Part shown: in pieces, positions 1-11,119 of the stretch
Position numbering within the stretch: the stretch's first letter is position 1
Layout: each line of letters opens with the position of its first letter
Assembly (NCBI GenBank): GCA_964036045.1
Contig: OZ038394.1
Location: 1,056,805 to 1,120,804, forward strand
Reading direction: 5' to 3'
DNA from: Eutreptiella sp. 'Long Island Sound 2002'
Lineage: Eukaryota; Euglenozoa; Euglenophyceae; Eutreptiales; Eutreptiaceae
Length of the DNA: 64,000 nucleotides
The notes under the pieces: model-generated
The model's input: only the letters and a program-made list of their open reading frames with translations
What the model was told of the DNA's origin: nothing
The model's database searches: none
Made by a program: the position numbers and the translations under genes

Positions 1-1437
1 CAGAGTGGTCGGGGGCCTGGGGGAGATACCTGCGGGATTACAGCAAGGGCTGGGAGGGTGATGCACGGGTGGTTCCCGGGGGGCCGCCGGTATGTGAATC
101 GGCTGTGGTAGGGTTCCTTTAGGGGACTGAGTGGGCGGATGGGCGTTGGCATGGGCACCGGAGGGGGCGCGCCGCGGCCGCGGGCGCCCGTGGCCCGCTG
201 GAAACTTGGTTCTTGTCGTTTGGGAGGTGGGAAGATAGGCGCACGGTGATGGGGTGCGCGAAGGACTTTCAGGATCCGAGGGTGCTGGGCGACCTCCTAT
301 TGCCATGGCCTGGGGAAGGGGACAATTTGGAGAACCGGATCCTTGCGGCTAGCTAGGTCTGGGCGCGGGTGCGGTTTGCTTCGGAGGGACTCGGGGGAGG
401 GGGGGGCGGCAGCCGCAAGGGGGGGCGGATCTTGATTCGGACACCCCTGCTCCAACCACAAGGTGTCCGCACGCTGCCGGGACCATGGGTGGGCGGGGAC
501 GGGGTGAGGCGCTTGGGCCAGCAGTAGAGAGTGGAGGCAGCGGGTAAGGGAGTTTGTCGTGCTCTGATGGGGGATCGCTTCCGGAGCCCCCCCCCCCCCG
601 ACAGCAAGCACAGAGAACAAAGATCTGGACCACTGAACTAAGACCGAGGGGCAGGTGTGGTTGGAGCTAATTGCGGTGAAGCAAACCTGACCCATTGTCC
701 CCCCCCCCCCCCCCAAGCGGGCGAGGCGGCGGCCACCGGTTGCGCGGGGTGGGGGGGGCATTTGTGCGCCCAGCTCCAAAAGCTCGTGCCCCGGGGTGGG
801 GGGCGGGATAAGGCGCCGAAGCATGGCGACAAGCTCGTCACTTCGGAGGCCACCACTGCCCCTGGTGGGGGGGATTCCTCTGCCGAGGAAGGCCCCCGAG
901 GGAGCGCTGCTGCGACTCCCCATGCTAGGTCAAGGGGGCCGCCAGCTGGCATTGAGGCCATGTGCGTCTCATCGGCTTCGGAGGGGGACGAGGGTGGGGG
1001 GGGGGGGAGCAGGGGAGGGGGGAGGTAGGGGTAGGTTCGTCGTCGGCGCGAGACCGCGCCAGGATGTCGGGGGTGCCAGAGCCCCACCGGTGCGGTGTAC
1101 CACCGGGAGGGGGCGACGGCAACCTGTGGCTCCTGCGGGGAGTTCGCGTCGGCGGAGGACGACGGGTCTGGCGGTGGGAGTAGCAGTGGGGGGGGCGGGA
1201 TTTGGACGTCCCGGGGGGGTTCTGTTGGTCGCGTGCGGCGTGCGTCAGAGGCAGGGCTTCAGCGTGGAAGTGGAGGTCCGAAGAGACTCAGGGTGGCCGG
1301 CCCTGGCTCAGAGCCTCTGCGAGCTGGCGCTGGTGGCGCTGTGGCTGGCTCTGCGGCTACGGGTCGAACTCTTGAGGCTCCTGGGTAGGTGCGCAGTCCT
1401 GGCGAAGCGGGTATTCGCGGCTGCCGAGGATTAGGGG

Positions 1438-3300
1438 GTGGGAGAGATCGTTACCCGTTTTTTGGGGGTCCCAGGGGATATGGCTGAGGACGCCTTTGAG
1501 TCTTTAGCCCATTTGGGGACCTTCCCGAGGCCCAAGAAGGCGACCCTGTCCGAGGAGATATTACTTAAGGGGTTGGGGGACATGGGGAATTGTCCTATCC
1601 CCCCTGAACTGTGGGACAGAATCGTGTGTGCGAGTCTGGCGGCGCGGCTGCGCGGTGTGCATGTGCCGGAGGGCATGGGTTATCCTAGTCGTGAGCTTGA
1701 GGTGATGCTAGAGGTGCTGAAGGGGCAGGGGGTACACATACAACGGGGTGAGCAGGGGGCCCCCAATTGTACCCCCTTTGTCATTCCAAAGAATGACATT
1801 GAGGGGTCAATGATCATGGATTGCACCCCGGGGAACGTAGCGGATCCGGAGCCGCCCCCCCATTTTGGTTTGGCTTCTTGGACGGCTTTGGGGGAGTGGT
1901 TGCAGATTTATGGGGGGGGGGGGGCTATGCATGACGCATGTCGATTTGTCCAATGCGTTTTGGAGCTTTTTGCTTCCCGCGGGTCCTGAGGGTATGTTTA
2001 GGTTTAGATTTGGGGGGAGGCTGTGGGATATGAAGAGGTTGCCGTTTGGGTGGAAATATTTGCCGGTTATGTGCCAGCAGTTGCTAGGTACTTTGGTGCC
2101 AGACCTCATCCCCCCTGACATTTTGCTTATTCATTATTTAGATGATTTTCTTTTAATTGCCAGGGATAGGGGCCGGTTGCGGGTGGTGACGGGAAGGGTG
2201 GCTGCGAGGTTGCGAGAGTTGGGGTTCCTTGTGAGCCCCAAGAGTACTTTGGAGCCTACGGACTCGCTGCTTGAGGAAACTTTTTGATGTGGCTAGGGGG
2301 GTCGTTGCCAACACCCAATTTTCTGTGGCCAAAGTGGTATGTTTGGCATGGTCACAACTGAGTGTGGCACCATGTACCCAGAGGTGCTTGCGGTCATTTA
2401 TGGGGTCGCTGCAGTGGGCGATGCAACCGCGTACGGGATTGGGCCCCATGGTTGCGGGCGCTCTTGCATGGGTGGTTTGGGGTAGGGAGAGTTGTGACGG
2501 GTTGCCTGCTGGGGTGGGGGAGGCTCTTGCCCAAGCCCTGGGGCACGTTATGTTGCCCCGGAGGCCTGCAGGGGGGGCCGTGGGTTGGACTTTGGGGGGT
2601 TTGAGACCTAGTCTAGGTTTTGGGCGACTGGGGGGGGGGGTCTGGCACCCTGTAGCATGGGATGTGATCATCCGGTGATGGATTACCCTCGCCTATTTGT
2701 TGATGCGGCTTGGGATTCTCTTAGGGGGGAGGAGGGGTACCGGGTGGGACTTTTTTCACCCCGCCTGGGTACGAGAGTGGAGTGGTTGGGGGCGACCGCT
2801 TCTTTGGGTGCCCGCAGTAGACATTTGAACCAGCAGATTGCTGAGCTTTGGGGCGTGTGGTCGGCAGTGCGGTTGGCGTGCCATATTGAGTGGGGGGGGT
2901 GACCCTGTTTTTGGACAATGCCGGGGCCATTTACCAGGGGGTGCGGGGGAGAGCGTCTGTGGGGTTGTGGGTCTAGCAGTGGGTTTTGCGGCGGGTTGAT
3001 TTACTCCTGTTTCGGCACCCGCTGGTGGTGCACTTCGTATTTGTCCATAGTTTCTTGCAGCTGGCAGATGCTGTTTCTAGGTTAGAGGGGTTGTGCCGGG
3101 GGTCTAGGTCTCAAGCGCATGAGGCTGCTCGCGCGATGTGGCGGAGACTCGGGGACAATGTGTCTTGTGCGCTGTACATCGGAGGGGCTTTGGGACCGGT
3201 GATTCCTTTGCTGAGGGAGTTGGAGGGGAGCGGGGGTGGGGTCGCGGGGTTATTTGGTCGTTCATGGGTTTCGGGACAAGTGGAGAGGGGGTCGGGATGA
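1438..3300 (+). pseudogene. pol: Reverse transcriptase-RNase H, multiply frameshifted
   Basis: The reading passes through four frames. 1438-1911 carries the RT N-terminal part. 1925-2287 carries RT motif A (VDLSNAF), motif B (RLPFGWKYLPVMCQQ), the catalytic HYLDDFLLIARD and a following LGFLVSPKST block. 2271-2660 continues the RT connection. 2657-2895 and 2896-3300 carry RNase H: FVDAAWD (first Asp), QQIAELWGV (Glu), LDNAGA (third acidic residue) and ADAVSR (last Asp). The same frame is open upstream at 796-1431, ending in TAG just before 1438. Three of the frame changes fall on G runs (13 G at 1912-1924, 11 G at 2630-2640, and about 2890-2898), and a TAG interrupts the RNase H near 2974. Not functional as written, unless the runs are sequencing errors. 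Confidence 0.7.
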
Positions 3301-3458
3301 AACATGTCCGTGGCTGGAGAGTCGTCTTTGCCGAGTTCCTCGAGTTCGTCGGACTCGTCTCTTCAAAATTCGACACTCTTAGTCCATCGTTTTCCTTGTT
3401 GTATACCACTCTTGGTTCGAGCCATGAGATATTTTGATGTTCCCAAAAGGGGGGGTTT

Positions 3459-3605
3459 GTGCGCTTCGTAGGGGCCAAGGGGGTTTGGGTCTGGGTACCG
3501 GAGAGGCCTCCAGAGCCTTGTGGCAGGTGTGTGGTGGCGGGGCCCGATTTGGATGCATGTTGGCATTGGTTCGTTGATTGCCCGCCGGGTCGTTTGGGGG
3601 AGTGA
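3459..3605 (+). other. Short Cys/His (zinc-knuckle-like) reading after the RT/RNase H
   Basis: An open segment ends in TGA at 3603 and reads CGRC, then about 14 residues, then HWFVDCP. The spacing C-x2-C...H-x4-C resembles zinc-finger tails seen near the C-terminus of some reverse transcriptases. It may be the C-terminal part of the decayed element. No homologue was identified, so this is weak. Confidence 0.25.
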
Positions 3606-4250
3606 TGACGAGCAGGGCCACGGGGAGGTGTGCAGAGGGAATTCTGCCCCCTTTAGCTTTATGCCGGTCGCTGTTTTGCTGCCCAATTACTGACCCCTGC
3701 CCCCCCCCCCCCCTGGCAAGGGAAGGGAAGGGCAGCGAATGGCGATCTGCCAGTGGGCGCCGCCAGCTGCAGACGAGAACACAAGACCATGGCTTCTTGC
3801 CAAAACCCCCCCCCTGGCACCGTGGTCGGGGTTGGAGGCACGTTGGGCGGAGTGGAGGACGGCCATAGACGTGCTGGGGTAGCGGGTGCACCAAGTCCCG
3901 GTCGTCCGCAGATGGGTGCGCGAGATCACTGCGAGTCACCCGGTGGCTCGCTCGGAGATCCGGGTGGCGGAGCGAGCATGCTCGTTGTGGGCGCTGCTGG
4001 TTACAGCACCAGGCGTGTTGACGTGCTAGTGGGGGCTTTCGGGCCCTTCGTTTCCACCAGGGCGGTGCTGCCCAGGGCTTCAAATTTTCAATACGCCCCA
4101 CGGGCTGGGGATATCGGTGCCCGCCCTCTTGGAGGCATTGCGGTGGCGGTATCCGGGGGAGACTAGTGCATGCCGGTGTTGGCGGCTGCACTGGAGTGAG
4201 GGGGCGAGCGAGCATCTTCTGCACGCTCTTCTGCCACAAGCGTTTGTACG

Positions 4251-5395
4251 GTGAACCTGTCTGCTTCTGGGTGCGTGATCATGCGAATTGCAGATTGACT
4301 CACCCAATTTGATATTGTGCTGTTCGTAGTGGGACCTCATTCTTGCAACAGTGCAGTCATTGCAGAACCATTCTATTGCGGCAGGAGCCCCATGGCAGAC
4401 CAAACCAGGGCCTGGAAAGGTCAGTCACTTTATGCAACCTCGACTCCCCGTTGCCCCTGGAGAGGAAGCTGTCGGTAGAAGCTGGAATGTATGGAACAAG
4501 GAACACAGCAAACAGAACTCGTCCGCATAAATAGCTTTCTGCTTGAAGCAGGAATATGCATGTGTCTGGGCAATAACCCTGAACCGCCACTCTGCAGACA
4601 GGTACACGGAACCGCTGTCAAGCCACACCCACAATGTCCAATTAGCGTTGCGCCGGCAATCAGGTCACTATGGCAAAAGGCAACGCCCCCTTTGCCACTC
4701 CCTCCTCTCCCTCTTGCACCATTTTGAGGTGGTGCAACAGCCCCACCAAAGATGCAATGAATTGGCCCCAAAGTGACCAGAACAAAACGTTTCTACCCAA
4801 AGGGGCCGCCGACGGGTTTTGACACATATTTTTAGGCCCCCGAAAATGGACTGTTTCTTGCAGCCGATTCCCAATTTTGTTTTTTTGCCAATGGCTAGTC
4901 CGAATCCGGAGTGCCTTTTGGCAAGCGCTTCTGGTGGGAAAACTGAAATATGATGGAGGCAAAAAGATTTTGGCCATTCCCGGCGCACAACTTGTGGGTC
5001 CCGATCCCCCAGAGAGCACCAGATCGAGCAGTAGCAACAAAAGTAGCTGCGGTTGTAAGGGCGGTCAGGGACAGGGGTGATCAGAGAACGTGCATGAACT
5101 CCAACCAGTTGATGGGACTGTCAACAACGGAGGCTGATATGCTTTGGGCAGTAGGCGATGAAGGCCATGAGGCAGGTGCAGCCAGAGCAGATTGGCGGTT
5201 CCAGGCCCGACCCTTTGAGACTCCACCCTGAAAGCCCCCCCACCCAGTCCTTCCGCATGGGGTCGCACTGGCGGGGGCACCCGTGGGGCATGACATGTGA
5301 CGCGATTCGCAGCAGGCAGCGGTGTGTTTTCACCTTTCACCACCTCTCATGGGCTGGTCTGAAGTTTTGTCGTGAGTGCGGCCAGAAAGCACTAA
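4251..5395. other. No gene recognised
   Basis: About 1.1 kb of mixed-composition DNA. Both strands have only short open readings without recognisable motifs and no clear repeats. It probably contains older retroelement debris leading into the RNase H relic that follows. Confidence 0.4.
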
Positions 5396-5409
5396 GTGGC
5401 TGAGGGTGG

Positions 5410-5740
5410 CGGAGTTGAGTCCCCGTTCCAGACGACGTGTTTGATCTCATTGCCCACTGCTCAGGGGTGTGGCACCAGCACCAAACCCACATCATGCACA
5501 GATTCCAGCTGTGTAATCCTGGGCGCGCAAGGCACAGCAAAACGTTGGAAGAACAGGGGACGGAAGGGCTCCAAGGGCCCTCTTGCAAATCCAGACCTTT
5601 GGGAAGACCTCCTTACCAGAGTTCAGAAAGCAGGTGGTACAGTGCACTGGGTCAAAGTCTGCACCCATGACCAGGTCCCTTGGCAGACCATTTGGCAAAT
5701 ATGGGCAGAGTTCCTCACCCAAAAAATACACCTGCACAAA
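5410..5740 (+). pseudogene. RNase HI domain fragment
   Basis: One frame reads CTDSSCVILGAQGTAKRW, NRGRKGSKGPLANPDLWEDL and GGTVHWVKVCTHDQVP. This matches the second half of a type I RNase H: the TDSS(Y)V catalytic-Asp strand, the basic handle, and the WVKV-x-(S/T)H strand with the catalytic His. After about 5675 the expected continuation (LADHLANMGRVPHP, with the last catalytic Asp) is found one frame over, so a frameshift is present. The first catalytic Asp region was not found. It is a relic of a retroelement or RNase H gene, with no obvious link to the downstream host gene. Confidence 0.55.
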
Positions 5741-6412
5741 CACCCCCTTTTCAGAGAGTATCCTCCAAGAAAACCACCCCACAATGCAAACGGCACTGGC
5801 TGACAGATGCATGGTCGCCAGAGAGGTACACGCCGACTGTGAGTAAAATACTGGACCTGAATTGCTGGGCCAGACTGTCACCAGAACCTGGAACATTGAG
5901 CAGCGCAAACTCCCATGCATTGTGCGAGAAACTTGATCTGACAGTACCCCCAGATGGCACGAACGGACGACCAGATTGCAGCAGCTGCGGGTGCTGCACG
6001 GACTGCACCACATTTTCTTAAGTGAACAGGATTTTAAATGACAGCTGAATACTCGATCTCCGGATTGCTTGACCCCACAAACCCGTAACACACTGTGTTG
6101 CCGCAAATGCTTCTGCATCGACCCGATAGGAACGCGATGCATTACAGGGCCAAATGAGTGCTGGCGCAGCCACCAGGTGTCGTGGCTGGGAGTTTGCAGA
6201 CAGGAGTATATATCACATACTACACTGTTGTCAAGCGACATGATCAATGCCAACGCAGCCGAACCAGAATGAGCACTGGGCGCAGCCATGATGCATAGCT
6301 GCAAGTGCATAGGTCTCATTTCGGGCTATGTGCACTTCGCATGGAATTGTGGTCCTGTCTGTGATACGCAACGGTGTAACTTTGCTGCTCCACCTCCTTC
6401 GCCCAACAACGT

Positions 6413-9400
6413 ATGCTCTCTTCTCAGATGATGCACATCTTTGCGAAATTATTGGTGCTTTCGTTTCTTATCAATGGGAGAGTTTCCGGAGAGGTCATAA
6501 AGCAGCAACGTGTGGGCATCATAGGTGCCGGAGGATACATTGGATCCACGTTGCATGACTTTTTGTCCGGCATGGATGCGTATGACGTTGTTGGCTACGA
6601 TCGTGATCCCCACATCCCCAAAAGACATGGACTCATACACCTGGCTAGTCATGAGATCCCTACTGCGGAGCTGCATTCGTTTCAAGTGATCATCTATTTG
6701 GGCGGGTTTTCAGCCCGTGACGCCTGTGACAAGCACTCTGCAGGTCGGGTTTATAGGGAGAACGTGCTGGATCCCGTCAACCTTGCGTTGCGGTTGGGGT
6801 CGCATCAATTGTTCTTGTTCGCATTGTCAGCCGCAACCGCCGAAGGATCAAACGTGCTCCACAAAGAGGATGACGCCGTTCGTGAAAGTGAACTGGATTC
6901 CTACAGTCGCTCCATGTTCAAGCGAGAGAAAAGCTTCAGATCCCTCGTTTATGCTGGTGCGTTGCAGCCGAAACTCATTGGAATTCGTATGGGAACGGTG
7001 TCGGGCGTCTCCCGCGTGCAGCGCGTTGATCTGATGTACACATCTCTAATGTCAAGTGCGTATACTACGGGGCTGGTTCACGTCCGAAATGGACATATGG
7101 CGAAGGCTATCCTATGGCTGCAAGACTTGAAATCAGCTGTGCTGCAAATTTTGAAGGAGAGCGACCGCGTGGACAGAGGACTCCTCCATACGTTCAACTT
7201 GGTGTCATTTAATACCTACGTTGGGGCCATTGCCAACTCTGTGGCAGGCTACACGGGGGCCCGGGTCGTTGAGGCAAGATCGGATTCAGAACGGCGCTCG
7301 GGGTACATGCTCGACGGAACCAAGTTTGCGAGGATCTTCGATTTCGAAATGCACGGAACCCAACTGGATGTCATGAATGAGATTGAAACGCATCTTCCTC
7401 GATCCATCATTGGCGGAAACGTTGGTATCCCATCAACCACAGACTCCATCCCATGTCCTGTTTGTGGGTCTCACCACTTGCAAGAAGTACTGGACCTCCA
7501 CGAGCAACCTCTAGCAAACGATTTTCAGCTGACAAGCAGCGCTGCCGTGGACACCCCTCGATTCCCATTGAAGCTGATGCGTTGCAAAGTATGCAACCAC
7601 ATGCATTTATCCAACGCGGTCAACCGAACGGCGCTGTTTTCTCATTATTTGTACAGCTCCAATACCAGCAGAACGCTCTTGGAATATTTTGCTTGGTTGG
7701 CTCAAAAGGTGTCGCAGCAAATTGGGCCAGAGACCCGAAAAAATGTGTTGGAGCTTGCCTGCAATGATGGCAGTCAACTGGACGAGTTCTCCAAGCTGGG
7801 CTGGAAGACTTTCGGCGTCGACGCTGCTGCTAATTTGGCAGCCGTAGCCAGAGAGAAGGGCCATGTCGTGTGGACTGGTTTCTGGGGCGTGGACGAGTTT
7901 CCCAAGAGCCCCCGTGGGGCGGATTTGACTGCAATTGTCGCCCAAAATGTGCTTGCGCACGTACCTGACCCAGTTGGCTTCTTAAGGGCATGCTCACAAG
8001 TCATGGGCCCCAGCACAAGGCTGTACGTGCAGACATCACAATGCCAGATGCACCAGGAAACTCAGTATGACACGGCGTATCATGAGCACATCTCCTTTTT
8101 CACCGGACACTCCTTCCACAAGGCCGCAGAACTCAGTGGGTTGTGGATCGAAAACTTCGAAACGACGCCCATCCATGGGGTGTCGTGTTTGGTGACATTC
8201 AGACTGAAGTTGCCGACAGATCCTCCGCTCAGTCCTCCATTAGCAGGACGAATTGATCAGGAAGTTGCCGATGGGCTGACAAGCGACTTTTTCTACGTCA
8301 AATATCGCAGACGTGCGGAAGCCATGCGTGATTGGCTGCATCGACAGCTCCGTGCGCTGCACACAAGCGGATATCAAATCGTCGCGTACGGCGCCGCTGC
8401 CAAGGGGATGACGCTGCTGCATTTTCTGTTGCAGAAAGTTGACGCTTCGTACCAGATATCTGTAGTTTTGGACGACGCGCCGTTGAAGCAAGGCCGCTTC
8501 TGCCCAGGAACGCCGATTCCCGTTCGACCGACCTCGTACCTCCAGCACGACGACCTCGCAGGGAAGCCCCTCGCAGTATTGGTACTGGCTTGGAACTTCT
8601 GGGACGAGATTGCGCAGAAGCTGCGGGGTCACTTGATGGGACGGAGGACAAGCATCCCATGCCTGTTGCCCTTCCCCATGCCACGCTTGGTGAACCTCCG
8701 CATATCTTCCACCGAGCAGGCGCGCACGGTACTCAGCATGCCTTTCAGACCGGCGGCACCCTTTAAAAGCCGCCGCCGACGAGTGATGCTTCTGTCGCAT
8801 TTCTACAACGAGGCGTTGCTGCTGCCTTTCTGGATCCGGCACCACGCGCCCATGTTCGACTACGCGGTGCTCATAGACTACAACAGTACCGACGACTCGA
8901 GGGAGATCATCAAGCGACAAGCCCCGCCGACCTGGCGAGTCGTCCCGTCCGTGGACCCTGACTTCGATGCGGCGACGGCTGATAAACAAATCATGATGTA
9001 CGAGCTGGAGCACCCCGACGACTGGCACCTTGCCCTTACCGTCACGGAGTTTGTGGTGCACTCCGACCTGCGCAGGATGCTGTCCACGCTGGATCCACCG
9101 GAGGGTGAAAGCCGAGTCTTGCAATTTCCCGCCGTGCACATGTTTGGGGACGACACACAGCATTTCCAGTATTTTGGGTCTCTACTAGAACAGCGTTCTG
9201 TGTACATGGGTTCGGATTCAGCCAGGTCTTTCGAGACCTTATATTCCCGTTTCATTCACACCGGACTGATGTCCCGCAACCCTCCGTATTACAAGCCGGG
9301 ACGCCATGGAATGAACACGCTGTCGAATGCCGTACCATACGGCTTTATCGCGAAGTTCATGTTCACGCCCTGGCCCGAGATCATTGCCCGGAAGGTACAG

Positions 9401-9643
9401 ATCGGGGCACGGGTGTCACAACTGGACAAGAGCAACAGCCGGCACAGCCAGCACCACGTAAGGTGGGGAAACCAAAGTCTTTTGGAAGCAGACCGCGCGG
9501 AGGTGCTGCGCCGCGTTGCCCCGCGCGATTTGAAGAATATCTGTTACCTCATGACAGCGAAGGGTCTGGTGAGTAGGATCCATACGACCTACCACCATGC
9601 AGTGGACCCTTTGTACCCGTATTTCACATCTCAATGTCAATGA
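6413..9643 (+). CDS. Three-domain protein: SDR/epimerase-like, C-methyltransferase, GT2-like glycosyltransferase
   Basis: An unbroken 1076-codon reading frame without introns, the only convincing host gene here. Residues 1-26 are a hydrophobic leader (signal peptide or anchor). Residues 33-330 look like an extended SDR/NAD-sugar epimerase: GAGGYIG (38-44) is the dinucleotide-binding loop. Tyr164 sits in YSRSM, where the usual YxxxK Lys is Met168. Residues 345-755 follow the NDP-hexose C-methyltransferase family (TylCIII type): Cys348, 351, 391 and 394 as zinc ligands, VLELACNDGS (445-454) as SAM motif I, YDTAYHEHISFF (552-563), an IHGVS block, and the C-terminal AYGAAAKG...VVLDDAPLKQG fold. 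Residues 790-1076 resemble GT2-like transferases (FYNEALLLPFWIRHH, IDYNSTDDS). The likely role is making and attaching a methyl-branched deoxysugar in the secretory pathway; this is inferred. ATG 6413 is chosen because it supplies the leader. No neighbouring gene suggests a pathway. Confidence 0.85.
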   Translation: MLSSQMMHIFAKLLVLSFLINGRVSGEVIKQQRVGIIGAGGYIGSTLHDFLSGMDAYDVVGYDRDPHIPKRHGLIHLASHEIPTAELHSFQVIIYLGGFSARDACDKHSAGRVYRENVLDPVNLALRLGSHQLFLFALSAATAEGSNVLHKEDDAVRESELDSYSRSMFKREKSFRSLVYAGALQPKLIGIRMGTVSGVSRVQRVDLMYTSLMSSAYTTGLVHVRNGHMAKAILWLQDLKSAVLQILKESDRVDRGLLHTFNLVSFNTYVGAIANSVAGYTGARVVEARSDSERRSGYMLDGTKFARIFDFEMHGTQLDVMNEIETHLPRSIIGGNVGIPSTTDSIPCPVCGSHHLQEVLDLHEQPLANDFQLTSSAAVDTPRFPLKLMRCKVCNHMHLSNAVNRTALFSHYLYSSNTSRTLLEYFAWLAQKVSQQIGPETRKNVLELACNDGSQLDEFSKLGWKTFGVDAAANLAAVAREKGHVVWTGFWGVDEFPKSPRGADLTAIVAQNVLAHVPDPVGFLRACSQVMGPSTRLYVQTSQCQMHQETQYDTAYHEHISFFTGHSFHKAAELSGLWIENFETTPIHGVSCLVTFRLKLPTDPPLSPPLAGRIDQEVADGLTSDFFYVKYRRRAEAMRDWLHRQLRALHTSGYQIVAYGAAAKGMTLLHFLLQKVDASYQISVVLDDAPLKQGRFCPGTPIPVRPTSYLQHDDLAGKPLAVLVLAWNFWDEIAQKLRGHLMGRRTSIPCLLPFPMPRLVNLRISSTEQARTVLSMPFRPAAPFKSRRRRVMLLSHFYNEALLLPFWIRHHAPMFDYAVLIDYNSTDDSREIIKRQAPPTWRVVPSVDPDFDAATADKQIMMYELEHPDDWHLALTVTEFVVHSDLRRMLSTLDPPEGESRVLQFPAVHMFGDDTQHFQYFGSLLEQRSVYMGSDSARSFETLYSRFIHTGLMSRNPPYYKPGRHGMNTLSNAVPYGFIAKFMFTPWPEIIARKVQIGARVSQLDKSNSRHSQHHVRWGNQSLLEADRAEVLRRVAPRDLKNICYLMTAKGLVSRIHTTYHHAVDPLYPYFTSQCQ

Positions 9644-9737
9644 GACTATGTACCCCTCCAGAACTGGAGATTGGCATGTGCATAACGTTCCACGATGCAG
9701 TGGACTGTTGCACAATTGTTTCATGCATCTCGAACGT

Positions 9738-10545
9738 GGTACCCCATGCCCCCTGACGTCTATCTTTCTCATTCACCACACATGAGAGGGCTCCACGGAC
9801 TCCCAGTCGCTCACGTGCATCCATATCATGACCTCGTACCGTTTTGCAGCGTTACGGCGTCATGTTGTATTGTATTTTGCTGTGTTTTGTGGCAGACCAC
9901 GCATCCGCCCATCAGCCACACTTTATGCGCGACGGATGTGAGCCCGGAAAAGAATCTGTGGTGCAGCCCCTCGAGATTGCATGCTCTGACACTCCTCTCG
10001 TCCCTTTGCTGAAGAAACTTGCCTTTTTGGGCGCTTCTTTGCATTGCTATGCCCCTCTCTTTGCGTTCTACTGTTCGTCTCAACTCAACCAGAACGTTTC
10101 ATCTGTGATAGATGGACAATGGTGGTCGAGGTTGAGCTGCTCTCTTTTGCTCCTGCCGTGCTGTTGTTCCTCTTCCTCTTTTGTGTGCCAAAGCATGCTC
10201 TTGTGTTCAAGAACCGCCCCCGTAGCCCCCTCATAAGAAGGGCCCGTGTGCGGCGGTGTATTATGTCAACCGTGTGGCTGGACCACAATGGCACCCGCAC
10301 AGAAGTACGTACTGCTGGCTGCCCCACAACGTGTACGCTGGTTGGTAACATTGAAAGAATTGACTATGCACATATGGGCTTTGGAATATTGCAGGGGCCT
10401 CACTGGAGATGACGGGAGTGGTTAGTTTAGATGCAGAATGAGTCTTCATGTTAGGCTTGGGTCCAACAGGTTTCAGATTGAGAGTTCATTTTTCTTAGGG
10501 GATGAAGGAATAGATGTCCGCCACAAAAAATTTTCTGTCAATAGC
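9738..10545 (+). repeat. Dispersed direct repeat, copy 1
   Basis: Similar over its length to copy 2 at 13070-14045. Shared blocks include the left end (CCCTGACGTCTATCT), a long middle block around 9945-10205 (CTCGAGATTGCATG, CTTTGCTGAAGAAAC, TTGCGTTCTACTGT) and a nearly identical right block around 10430-10505. No coding capacity is convincing. The two copies flank the Penelope-like relic in the same orientation, so this may be a segmental duplication or two inserts of one family. Confidence 0.75.
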
Positions 10546-11050
10546 CTCCAGGTCCACTTTTGAGTACTGTGCATTGGCCGATAAATAAGACACTGGATAT
10601 CCGCCACGAACCAGTGATTACAACAAGTGACAATGTGGCAATGGAGGCCCCCTGTACACTCTTGAGTTGCACAACACGCGTAAGTATACGGTCGAAAGGA
10701 GCTGCACTGTCCGCCAGATTTTGAATGTGGGTTGACGCACACGTGCTTACATTCATGAGAATGCTGTTGTTGATAGAATGCTCTTTAGCTTTTGTTATAC
10801 GACGATTCATCTTCACATTCTCAGTTTATTAATTTGACCCACTTTCCACTCGTCTCTGTTCTATCTGTTGCCGCGATACTTTTGCATACTATTTCACGCC
10901 TGTGTTCGCGATTACTTACCCATAAAGGCTCATGCACAATTGCCTCAGGGGAGGTCTGCAGGCACTCGCTGCGTGCAGAGCCACTGCACTTGCTCCCATT
11001 CTCCTCTCCCATTTCTTTGCAATTGACATTCTGGGCATCATAGACTGGCG
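10546..11050. other. No gene recognised; holds one arm of a distant inverted repeat
   Basis: Short readings only. 10594-10637 is the reverse complement, with a few mismatches, of 15092-15135, 4.5 kb away. A small Ty3-like trace on the minus strand around 10505-10560 parallels the fragment at 14700-14760. Confidence 0.4.
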
Positions 11051-11119
11051 ATGGACAGCGCTCTCGCCCCTATTTGCCACGCTCGCTGCTCGTGCCGCCA
11101 CGCTGACACACCGTGCGTG

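Larger units (their letters stand above)
1..4250 (+). mobile_element. Decayed G-rich RT/RNase H retroelement
   Basis: GC-rich stretch with many G and C homopolymers. It holds a recognisable but frame-broken reverse transcriptase and RNase H (1438-3300). Upstream (about 640-1434) are only low-complexity Gly/Ser/Arg/Pro readings, perhaps a gag-like region. Downstream, 3459-3605 reads a short Cys/His cluster, and beyond that only fragments. No LTRs, inverted ends or tyrosine recombinase were found, and the left end may lie outside the window. The RT and RNase H style (LDNAGA and ADAVSR) resembles DIRS or pararetrovirus-like elements more than Ty3 elements A-E further right. Class assignment is inference. 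Confidence 0.6.

Noticed and set aside
297-1388. Several open frames on both strands in the first 1.4 kb
   Set aside because: Pro/Gly/Arg-rich low-complexity readings of GC-rich homopolymer DNA, overlapping in all frames, with no motifs; at most remnants of a gag-like region.
8240-9163. 307-codon antisense frame within the three-domain gene
   Set aside because: Shadow of a long GC-rich coding frame; no motif, and the sense strand has complete domains.
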